Source of the DNA: Planctomycetota bacterium
GTDB taxonomy: Bacteria; Planctomycetota; SZUA-567; H5-PLA8; CALKMO01
Assembly: GCA_026417845.1 (NCBI GenBank)
Contig: JAOACM010000324.1
Coordinates: 1 to 5,288, forward strand
Reading direction: 5' to 3'
Length of the DNA: 5,288 bases
Made by a program: the position numbers and the translations under genes. This document shows, piece after piece, positions 1-5,288 of the stretch. Under the pieces are notes generated by a model. The model saw nothing but the letters and a program-made list of their open reading frames with translations, ran no database searches and had not been told where the DNA came from. The number at the start of each line of letters is the position of its first letter. The stretch's first letter is position 1.

Positions 1-1
1 G

Positions 2-1183
2 TCTGTAGCCGAGCGCGAGGGGCTGGTCCGTCGGCAGGATGTAGTCTACGCCTGCGTGCGGAGGCTCTGCCAGGCCGCTGCGGAGGCGCCGGCGCGGGTC
101 GGGCGCATGGCGGCCGGCGGCTGGCGGGACGAGCCGGACCATCCGATCCAGGGAGTGCTCGACAGACCGAACGTCGCGATGGCGTACGCCGAATTTTTAG
201 CCCACGTGGTCGCCCATCTGAAACTGACGGGGGACAGCTACATCTGGAAATGGCGGAGCAGGGACGGGGCGATCGTCGAGCTGTGGCCGGTGCCGACATC
301 CTGGGTGACGGCCGTCTACGACCGGGACGGCAGGCCGGCCGGGTACGACGTGTTCCAGGGGCAGGCGCTGGCGAAGGCGCGCGTGATGCCCCGGGATATG
401 CTGCGGATATGGGAGCCGGACCCCGCCCATCCGATGAAGGGCCTGGCGCCGCTGCAGGCCGCCCTGCGGGCAGTACAGGCCGAGGAGGAGAGGCAGGACT
501 ACACGGTAGAGATGCTGGCCAATTCGCGCGTTCCGGGGTTCGTGCTGTACCAGCCGGATGCGTGGAGCGAGGAGCAGAAGAGCGAGGCCCGGGCGACGCT
601 CATGGCGGGGCTCGGCCGCGGGCGGCGCGGCTCGCCGCTTTTTCTGTCCGGCGAGAACGCGCGGATAGAGCTGCCCGCGCCGCTCCGGGACCTGGATTGG
701 CCGGGGCTGGCCGGACTCAGCGAGACGCGGATATGCGCGTGCTTCGGAGTGCCGCCGATTCTGGTCGGGCTCCGCTCCGGACTCGACGCCGCGACGTACT
801 CGAACTATGAGCAGGCGCGGCGCGCGTTCTATCAGGACACCGTATCGCCCCTGTGGACTGCGCTGGATGCTGCGCTCACCCGCGGGCTGCTGCGCGACGA
901 GGAGGAGCCGCCGGACCTGGAGATATACCACGAGACCGGCGATGTGCGCGGGATGCGGGAGGACCAGGAGTCGCTCGCGCGGCGGGCGTCCGAGCTGTTC
1001 CGGGCCGGGCTCGTCACGCGGGACGAGGCGCGGGAGATTGCGGGACTGGGGCCGCTCGGGGGCGCGGCCGGACGGTCGCTGCTGCTGCCGGCCGCCGCGA
1101 TCGAGACGCCGGTCGAGGCGGTCGGGGTGGAGGCCGAAAGGCCTGGGCCGGATATGGGCGGGGATGCAGGAGCCGGGTTGTGA
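2..1183 (+). CDS. Phage portal protein, HK97 family (5' truncated)
   Basis: The portal protein forms the ring at one capsid vertex through which terminase pumps DNA and to which the tail attaches. The frame is open to the left edge, and translation from base 2 gives the family's typical N-terminal block VVYACVRRL, so the gene starts outside the window. The GTG at position 56 lies inside this block and is not the real start. Other family hallmarks are LTGDSYIW, the WPVPTSWV segment, a GLAPLQAALRAV stretch and the core CFGVPPILVG, followed by ATYSNYEQARRAFYQDTVSPLW. The C-terminus carries the usual ELFRAGLVTRDEAREIAGLGPL element before a Gly/Ala-rich tail and a TGA stop. About 393 codons are present; full-length members are usually about 400-450 residues, so only a short N-terminal part is missing. 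The MuF-type gene starts 12 nt after the stop, as expected in a head operon. Confidence 0.95.
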   Translation, partial: SVAEREGLVRRQDVVYACVRRLCQAAAEAPARVGRMAAGGWRDEPDHPIQGVLDRPNVAMAYAEFLAHVVAHLKLTGDSYIWKWRSRDGAIVELWPVPTSWVTAVYDRDGRPAGYDVFQGQALAKARVMPRDMLRIWEPDPAHPMKGLAPLQAALRAVQAEEERQDYTVEMLANSRVPGFVLYQPDAWSEEQKSEARATLMAGLGRGRRGSPLFLSGENARIELPAPLRDLDWPGLAGLSETRICACFGVPPILVGLRSGLDAATYSNYEQARRAFYQDTVSPLWTALDAALTRGLLRDEEEPPDLEIYHETGDVRGMREDQESLARRASELFRAGLVTRDEAREIAGLGPLGGAAGRSLLLPAAAIETPVEAVGVEAERPGPDMGGDAGAGL

Positions 1184-1195
1184 CGCGGGGCGCGT

Positions 1196-2761
1196 ATGAT
1201 CCTGGCGGCGATCGGTGGGAAGGCGGCGAAGGCGGCCAGGCCATGGCGGCCGGGGATCGCCGCGCTGATCCGCGCCGCTGCCGTGCGCGCCAGGCTGGCG
1301 GATCGCCGCGCTGCGACGGTCCGGCGGGCGATCGGGCGCGTATGGGCGCGGCACGTCCGCGAGGCCGCCGCCCGCGCCGCGGCCGGAGCGCGCGGGATCG
1401 CGCCGCCGGATGCCGTCCGGCGCTGGGCGCGCGAGCTCGCCGCGGCGATGCGCCCGCCGCTCCTGGCCCTGGCCGCCGACGCATGGGATGCCGCGGGCGA
1501 CGAGGTGCGGGCGCCCGCGGAGAAAGCCGCCGCGGCCGCGGGACGGTATGCGGGCAAGGCCGGGAGGATAGAGGCTCCCGGGCGCGCCGATCCGCGGGGG
1601 CGGCCGGGCGAGGCCGGATCGTTCCTCGCGCGATCCGAATGGAAGGACCTGGACGCCTGGGTCCAGACTACCGCGCATCACGCCTCGCAGACCAACGCGC
1701 GCCTGCTCGAGGCGATCTTCCGCGAGGCCTCGGAGTTCTGGGACGAGGAGCTCGCGCGCGGGCTGACGCCCCGCGAGATAGCCGACCGGATACTTGCGGC
1801 AGGCATCGAGACGTGCGCGAAACGCGCTGCGATGCTGGCCAGGACCGGGACGATATGGGCGGCCAATGAGGGCGCCCTGGCGCGATACCGCGCCGAAGGG
1901 GTCGCCGTCGTCGAGTGGCTGACGGCCGACGACGACATGCGATGTCCGTTCTGCGCTGAAATGAACGGCGTCAGTATCCCGGCGGGCGAGGCGTTCTGGC
2001 GCCCGGGGGATACGTTCTCGATCGAGGCCGGCACGCCGGGCGCCGCATCGCCGTACTCGGGGACGATGCGGTTCCCCGAGGCGCTCGGGGCGATCCGACA
2101 TCCGCCGCTGCATCCAAACTGCCGGTGCACTATCATACCGGTAGTAGACGAATGGCAGATAGAGGTGCTGCCCGACATCGCCGTCGCAGAGGGGGTATCG
2201 CGCCGATTCGCTGAGGAGGTACAGGCGCATATACGCGCGATGCCGGAGAAGATGCGGCGCAAGATGAGAGAGATGGGCGTCAGAGTCAGGATACCGAAGG
2301 ATGCGGATGAGGCGCTGGGGCGGATCGCAGGAGAGCGCCCGCCGGGGTATCCGCCGGAGACCACGTGGAGGAACGTACCGGGATGGTACTCGGCAGGAAC
2401 GATCTCGATACCCTGCAGGATACAGTCCTATGGTAGCGCTGGATGGATCGAAAACCGGGTATCCGACAGCCTGCTGTGGCACGAGGCGGGGCACGCATAC
2501 GACTACTTGCTGATGGCGGACCTGCTGTCTAACGATAGGGAGCTGACGCGACTGTACGATCGGGCCGTCGCGCGCATGAGCGATGACGACAGGAGGTGGC
2601 TGGGGTATTACCTGCAGCAGGGCGATCGCGGCCGTAGCGAGACGGTGGCCGAGGCGTTCGCGCATGCGTACGGCCGGAGCGGAAATGATCGGTTTTCCCG
2701 CGCCTTTCAGGAGGTGATCCGATGGGTAAAGAGGAGGACGGAGCAGTGGGTCGGACATTGA
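1196..2761 (+). CDS. MuF/SPP1 gp7-type minor head protein with C-terminal lethal-factor-like metalloprotease domain
   Basis: This 521-residue protein combines a phage minor head protein with a probable zinc peptidase. Residues 1-160 are Ala/Arg-rich and helical. Residues about 165-315 hold the MuF (Mu gpF/SPP1 gp7) domain: ARTGT at 215-219, then a CPFC pair (Cys250, Cys253) and HPNCRC (His306, Cys309, Cys311), the signature cysteine/histidine set of the family. MuF proteins are minor capsid components and in some phages are ejected with DNA. Residues about 355-515 carry LLWHEAGHAYD (His429, Glu430, His433), then Glu482 and VAEAF (Glu486), one of which could be the third zinc ligand. The HExGHxxD plus E..AEAF layout, and the following FSRAFQEVIRWV helix, resemble the catalytic domain of anthrax lethal factor (peptidase M34/ATLF). 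That assignment is by eye; a generic zincin is the alternative. ATG 1196 is the first possible start after the in-frame portal stop. It has no good SD, so coupling to portal translation is likely. Confidence 0.9.
   Translation: MILAAIGGKAAKAARPWRPGIAALIRAAAVRARLADRRAATVRRAIGRVWARHVREAAARAAAGARGIAPPDAVRRWARELAAAMRPPLLALAADAWDAAGDEVRAPAEKAAAAAGRYAGKAGRIEAPGRADPRGRPGEAGSFLARSEWKDLDAWVQTTAHHASQTNARLLEAIFREASEFWDEELARGLTPREIADRILAAGIETCAKRAAMLARTGTIWAANEGALARYRAEGVAVVEWLTADDDMRCPFCAEMNGVSIPAGEAFWRPGDTFSIEAGTPGAASPYSGTMRFPEALGAIRHPPLHPNCRCTIIPVVDEWQIEVLPDIAVAEGVSRRFAEEVQAHIRAMPEKMRRKMREMGVRVRIPKDADEALGRIAGERPPGYPPETTWRNVPGWYSAGTISIPCRIQSYGSAGWIENRVSDSLLWHEAGHAYDYLLMADLLSNDRELTRLYDRAVARMSDDDRRWLGYYLQQGDRGRSETVAEAFAHAYGRSGNDRFSRAFQEVIRWVKRRTEQWVGH
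2709..2718 (+). promoter_or_regulatory. Strong Shine-Dalgarno site for the 79-aa gene
   Basis: AGGAGGTGAT is a full-length complement of the 16S rRNA 3' end. Its GGAGG core ends 7 nt before ATG 2722. It lies inside the 3' end of the MuF coding sequence and is the main evidence that the small overlapping gene is real and independently initiated. Confidence 0.85.
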
Positions 2762-2961
2762 CGCGGTTCGACGTAGCGCTGCGCCAGGAGCCCGGGGGGA
2801 TCGCGGCGTGGATGGTAGGCTGTCCACTCGAATGCGTCTATCTGTTCCGGCCGGGCGACGCGTGGGGGGCGATACCATACGAGAAACTGGCGGAACATGC
2901 CGGCTGGCTCGTGACGATTGATATCAGGCGGGGCACGATCGAGCGCATACAACAGCTGTAA
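2722..2961 (+). CDS. Small protein of unknown function (79 aa), candidate immunity or accessory protein
   Basis: I do not recognise a family. The start is fixed by the near-perfect Shine-Dalgarno sequence 7 nt upstream, and the gene overlaps the end of the MuF gene by 40 nt in another frame. The product is a compact, soluble-looking mixed protein with no signal peptide, membrane segment or cysteine-ligand motif. It contains a central AAWMVGCPLECVYLF segment, a PYEKLAEHAGWLVTIDI stretch and a short basic/polar C-terminus ending IERIQQL. Hand-counted GC over 2761-2940 is about 66%, close to the metalloprotease-like end of the upstream gene and well below the N-terminal half of that gene. Its place directly behind a toxin-like domain would suit an immunity protein, but this is inference from position only. 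A small head accessory protein is equally possible. Confidence 0.75.
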   Translation: MGKEEDGAVGRTLTRFDVALRQEPGGIAAWMVGCPLECVYLFRPGDAWGAIPYEKLAEHAGWLVTIDIRRGTIERIQQL

Positions 2962-3101
2962 GCCCCGGCGCGGCACGGCCGCTACCAATCGCGCGGCGTG
3001 CGGGTTTTCCGCGGCCGCGGTAGGATTGCATCAGGACGCATCTGGCGGGCCTTCCGCCCCGCCCCCCCTCCCGATACCATTTGCGCCGCGAAGGGGCCTC
3101 C

Positions 3102-3120
3102 AGGCGTTACGGTAATGCCT
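3102..3120. repeat. Imperfect inverted repeat, 8-bp arms
   Basis: AGGCGTTA and TAATGCCT flank a CGG loop; the arms pair fully if one G-T wobble is allowed. It would form a short RNA hairpin or a two-fold symmetric protein site. No T tract follows, so it is not a standard terminator. Its role is unknown. Confidence 0.5.
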
Positions 3121-3123
3121 TCC

Positions 3124-3138
3124 CGCGCCGCCGGCGCG
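3124..3138. repeat. GC-only inverted repeat, 7-bp arms
   Basis: CGCGCCG and CGGCGCG are exact reverse complements around a single C, 3 nt after the previous repeat. In DNA this GC-rich, such a palindrome can arise by chance. It is listed because it is adjacent to the 3102-3120 repeat and the pair could form a double stem. Confidence 0.35.
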
Positions 3139-3250
3139 CAGGTCATGACCGCCAGACAGCCCCCCTTCCCCACAGTCCCCGCGCATCCGCCCCGTCCGAA
3201 CCCCCTGGCGGCTGGTTTTTCCCTGTTGGTCCCGCCCCTCGCCCCTCGTA

Positions 3251-3267
3251 CATGGCGCGCAGCCATG
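3251..3267. repeat. Perfect inverted repeat, 6-bp arms, upstream of protease gene
   Basis: CATGGC and GCCATG flank a 5-nt GCGCA loop, about 40 nt upstream of the protease start and about 20 nt before its purine-rich Shine-Dalgarno region. It could be a small leader hairpin or an operator half-site pair. It is short enough to be chance. Confidence 0.35.
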
Positions 3268-3294
3268 CAGGGGTGCGCGTATCTATCTGGAGGC

Positions 3295-3302
3295 AGGAGG
3301 TG
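3295..3302 (+). promoter_or_regulatory. Shine-Dalgarno site of the prohead protease gene
   Basis: AGGAGGTG sits in a polypurine stretch, with a second GGAGG copy at 3289-3293. The GGAGG core at 3296-3300 ends 7 nt before ATG 3308. This decides the start over the in-frame ATG at 3314. Confidence 0.85.
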
Positions 3303-3307
3303 GAGAG

Positions 3308-4304
3308 ATGAAGATGCGGAGAGAGAGGTACCTGGCCGACGCCGGGCTGAGGGCGAAGGGCGTCGAGGCGGCGGCTGCGGGGCCAGATGCCGGATGGGTC
3401 GAGGGCTACGCGGCGGTATGGGGCGATCCCGACCACGTGGACGCCGACGGCGAGTACTTCGTCCGTGGCGCCTTCGCGCGCTCGATCGCGCAGAGGGTGC
3501 CGGCCGGCAAGATCAAGCTGATGGCCCGGCACTATCGAGACGGAGGCGACGTCCTTGCCGTCGTTGGGACCGTCCGCGAGGCGAGGGAGGACGACAGGGG
3601 GCTGTGGTTCCGGGCCGAATTCGCGCCCGATCCGGACTCCCAGGCGATTAGGCAGAAGGTCGTCTCCGGGCACGTCCGGTCCTGCTCGGTGGGATTCCGG
3701 GTGCTCCGGACCGAGCAGAGGGCGGACTCGGCCGGACAGTACAGGCTTGGATTCGTCGAGTGCATCCTGGAGGAGGTGACGCTGACGGTGCGGCCGGCGA
3801 ATGAGGACGCCGTCGTCACCGCGGCGAAGTCGCGCGGCGGGAAGCTGTCGCATACGTCCCGCACGGCCGATTCCGAGCCGCCCTGCGTGGATAAGACGAA
3901 GCTGCCAAGGATCGCGTTCGCCGACCGCGGCGAGGCGGGGAAGCCGTCCACCTGGCGATATCCGCATCACTGGGTCGAGGGCGGCGGCGACCCGGACTAC
4001 ACGACCGGGACGCTCTGGCTCCATGAAGGCGGCCTGAGGGCCGCATGGGCTGCGGCGATGGGGGCGCGGTCGGGCGAGGAGGAGAAGGACGAGGCGGTAA
4101 TCGAGCACCTCCGCGCACACCGCGAGGCGCTCGGGATGGAAGAGGAGGGAGTCGGGGGGAAGGACAGGCGGGAGGGCGCCCGCCGGCACACCGGAAACGT
4201 CCGTCGCGGGCACGCGGGGGAAGAGGACCAGAGAGGCGGAGGTGTTCCGCGCGCGGCTGTGGGCCGCGATGGCGGATGCCGGAGATGGGGAGGTGAGCAC
4301 GTGA
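3308..4304 (+). CDS. HK97-family prohead protease with accessory C-terminal domain; apparent frameshift near 4140-4165
   Basis: This serine protease processes the procapsid by cutting off the scaffolding domain of the capsid protein. The catalytic domain covers about residues 25-170: GYAAVWGDPDHVD at the front, candidate His75 in LMARHYRDGG, candidate nucleophile Ser127 in RSCSVGF (family pattern SxGF), and EEVTLTVRPAN at about 155-165. A second part follows: LPRIAFADRG (199-208), TWRYPHHW (215-222), LWLHEGGLRAAW (236-247) and AVIEHLRAHREALG (263-276). It looks like an accessory domain I have seen attached to phage proteases but cannot name. The frame starting at 3308 has no stop and runs straight into the capsid gene. 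From about 4160, however, the protein-like frame is the next one (TREAEVFRARLWAAMADAG), ending at TGA 4302-4304, which overlaps the capsid GTG. I infer a one-base insertion or a programmed +1/-2 shift at the G run. Expected product is about 330 residues. Confidence 0.85.
4140..4165 (+). other. Probable frame-change zone (indel or programmed frameshift) at a six-G run
   Basis: Codons upstream read well in the frame of ATG 3308. Downstream of the run of six G (4154-4159) that frame turns into Arg/Gly-rich sequence with many codons ending in A or T. The +1 frame, open from 4101 to the TGA at 4302, has about 85% G/C third positions against about 72% (hand count) and a natural-looking protein sequence. 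Either one G too many is present (mutation or assembly error) or ribosomes shift +1 or -2 here. Which of these is true cannot be decided from one sequence. Confidence 0.6.
4287..4296 (+). promoter_or_regulatory. Shine-Dalgarno site of the major capsid gene
   Basis: GGGGAGGTGA precedes GTG 4301 with the GGAGG core ending 7 nt upstream, the same spacing as at 2722 and 3308. It supports independent initiation of the capsid protein at GTG, overlapping the protease stop as GTGA, even though the frame is open from further upstream. Confidence 0.8.
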
Positions 4305-5269
4305 GCAGACTGGCTGAGAGGCTGCGGACTGCCGTCGAGAGGATGGAGGCATTGGCGACCGAGATGGACAAGGCGGAGGGCGAGGGCGAGGCCGGGAAGG
4401 CGCGCCTGGAGGCCCTGCGCAAGGAGTATGATGGAGCGAAGGCCGAGGCGGAATCGCTCCGGCGGAAGATCGAAGAGGCGAAGGAGCGGGCGAAGGCGCG
4501 GAAGGCGGCGGAGGACGCCGCGGCGGCGGCCGAGCCGGACGGCAAGGCGACGATCCCGGCCGATTCCCCGGCCGAGCCGCGGGACCATGACGCCGAGGAG
4601 CGGGCGAAGGAAGAGGCGTTCATGGACTACTTCTGCGGCAAGGCGATATCTGACAGGGCGCGGGACCTGCTGCGGCCGTCTGCGCAGGCGGGTTGGAAGG
4701 AAGCGCAGTCTGGCGTCGTCGTGCCGAAGCGCTTCGCGGACGCGATCCTGCCGGAGCGCCGCGAGTTCGGGCCGTACAGGGGCAAGGCGCTGCCGATGGT
4801 CAGCGGCGCCAACTTCGGCAACAAACTCTTCGACCGTGAGTTCCAGAAGACGCTCCTGATGTATCCCGGCGAGGATGCGTTCCTGTTCCCGCGGTGCTTC
4901 CACGTGCCCACGAAATTCGGCACAGTGCTGTTCCCGAAGCTCACCCAGGGCGCGCCGGGAGCCGAGGGCGGGGCGGAGGAGTTCGCGGAGTACGGATACG
5001 TGGCCTGCGCCTGGACTGCCGAGGGCGCGGAGAAGCCGGGGGCCGAGCCGAAGTTCGAACAGGTCACGCTGCAGACCTACGAGCTGGCCGCGCGCACGGA
5101 GATCAGCCGGACGCTGATCAGCCGGTCGGCCGTGGACATCGAGCAGCTCATGGGCGTGCTGTTCCGCGCGTCCATCCTGCATAAGCTCGACCTGGCGATC
5201 ATCCAGGGCAACGGCAGCGGAAAGCCGCTCGGCCTGCTGAATGATGCCAGCGGCCTGACGCATGTCCAT
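4301..5269 (+). CDS. HK97-family major capsid protein with N-terminal scaffolding domain (3' truncated)
   Basis: The major capsid protein builds the icosahedral head. Residues 1 to about 75 are Glu/Lys/Arg/Ala-rich heptad-like sequence, a coiled coil typical of the delta-like scaffolding domain that the upstream protease removes. A Pro/Ala/Asp linker follows at about 76-100. The HK97 fold begins near FMDYFCGKA (from 107), then SGVVVPKRFADAIL (137-150), where the family has its usual GGxxVP motif. The later EISRTLISRSAVDIEQLM and GNGSGKPLGLL (about 303-313) blocks are strong family signatures. GTG 4301 is chosen because it has a good Shine-Dalgarno site and overlaps the protease stop as GTGA. 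Only 323 residues are present before adapter sequence begins, so the remaining part, expected to be roughly 100 residues or more, is missing. The same frame is open back to 3308, so a protease-capsid fusion is formally possible. Confidence 0.95.
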
Positions 5270-5288
5270 CTGTCTCTTATACACATCT
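5270..5288. other. Nextera/Tn5 mosaic-end adapter sequence (library artefact)
   Basis: CTGTCTCTTATACACATCT is exactly the 19-bp Tn5 mosaic end used in Nextera tagmentation libraries. It interrupts the capsid gene in mid-codon-run and sits at the very end of the window. It is untrimmed adapter, so residues encoded here (LSLIHI) are not phage protein. The first C (5270) could also be genuine. Confidence 0.97.

Larger units (their letters stand above)
2962..3307 (+). other. 346-nt gene-free gap with C-rich + strand and inverted repeats
   Basis: No convincing gene is seen on either strand. Short open frames exist (for example 2982-3266 on the - strand) but lack a ribosome binding site and read as low-complexity Arg/Gly/Pro sequence. 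Over 3041-3240 a hand count gives about 94 C against 51 G on the + strand, the reverse of the G-rich flanking genes. The gap contains inverted repeats at 3102-3120, 3124-3138 and 3251-3267, and a 12-bp GC palindrome at 3009-3020. No hairpin is followed by a clear T run, so I call no intrinsic terminator, and I see no recognisable promoter. It could be a leader or regulatory region for the protease-capsid transcript, a minus-strand transcript, or the remnant of a lost gene. Confidence 0.6.

Noticed and set aside
250..810. 186-codon + strand open frame inside the portal gene
   Set aside because: It is an Ala/Gly/Arg-rich off-frame shadow with no ribosome binding site, fully inside the portal coding sequence.
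832..1869. Several open frames of 130-340 codons on both strands over the portal-MuF junction
   Set aside because: They are low-complexity Arg/Gly/Ala translations in the wrong frames; the portal and MuF frames explain the region.
197..2878. 893-codon open frame on the - strand across the portal and MuF genes
   Set aside because: It lies opposite two clearly recognisable genes, and its Arg/Pro-rich translation matches no family. Long antisense open frames are expected in DNA with strong GC3 bias.
3009..3020. 12-bp palindrome CCGCGGCCGCGG
   Set aside because: It is a GC-only palindrome likely by chance at this base composition, with no partner feature nearby.
3200..3235. Possible terminator around the T run in GGCGGCTGGTTTTTCC
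   Set aside because: The stem before the T run is only about 4 bp with a mismatch, and the T run is short, so it is not a credible intrinsic terminator.
2982..3266. 94-codon - strand open frame in the intergenic gap
   Set aside because: Strand composition favours the - strand, but there is no Shine-Dalgarno site, the product is Gly/Arg-rich, and no motif is recognised. Kept only as a possibility in the gap entry.
3308..5269. Annotating one protease-capsid polyprotein
   Set aside because: The frame is open, but the capsid has its own Shine-Dalgarno site and GTG. The last ~140 nt before it read as protein in another frame that stops at the overlap, so two genes with a frame change are more likely.
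3143..5284. 713-codon open frame on the - strand across the protease and capsid genes
   Set aside because: It starts inside the Nextera adapter (MYKRQ) and is antisense to recognisable genes, so it is a shadow plus artefact.

Overview
This is a GC-rich fragment of a tailed-phage (Caudoviricetes) or prophage head-morphogenesis module, with all genes on the + strand. The order is portal protein (5' truncated), MuF/SPP1 gp7-type minor head protein with a metalloprotease-like C-terminus, a small unknown gene, HK97-type prohead protease, and HK97-type major capsid protein (3' truncated). This is the standard order of an HK97-like head operon. Terminase would be expected just upstream, and head-tail connector genes just downstream, of the window.

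Region by region: 2-1183 is the portal, open at the left edge. 1196-2761 is the MuF-domain protein; its last ~160 residues carry an HEAGH zinc-binding motif and a downstream Glu/AEAF motif resembling the catalytic domain of anthrax lethal factor. 2722-2961 is a 79-residue gene overlapping its 3' end. 2962-3307 has no convincing gene; it is C-rich on the + strand, opposite to its neighbours, and contains three short inverted repeats. 3308-4304 is the prohead protease, whose reading frame appears to change near a six-G run around 4154-4159. 4301-5269 is the capsid protein with an N-terminal coiled-coil scaffolding (delta-like) domain. The last 19 bases (5270-5288) are the Nextera/Tn5 mosaic-end adapter, not biological sequence, so the contig ends on a library artefact.

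The genes work together in procapsid assembly. The portal forms the dodecameric DNA-entry vertex, the MuF protein is a minor head component, the capsid protein assembles through its delta-like domain, and the protease removes that domain during maturation. The most interesting point is the MuF protein. Its C-terminal half is about 20 percentage points lower in GC than its N-terminal half and looks like a swappable effector cassette, as in the MuF polymorphic toxins known from temperate phages. The small overlapping gene after it sits where an immunity gene would be expected.

The host cannot be named. High GC, frequent AGG and ATA codons, and near-perfect GGAGGTG Shine-Dalgarno sites 7 nt from three starts point to a bacterium with strong SD use. 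A GC-rich Firmicute is one guess, based on where MuF-toxin phages are best known. The adapter suggests Illumina/Nextera sequencing, possibly a metagenome or phage assembly.
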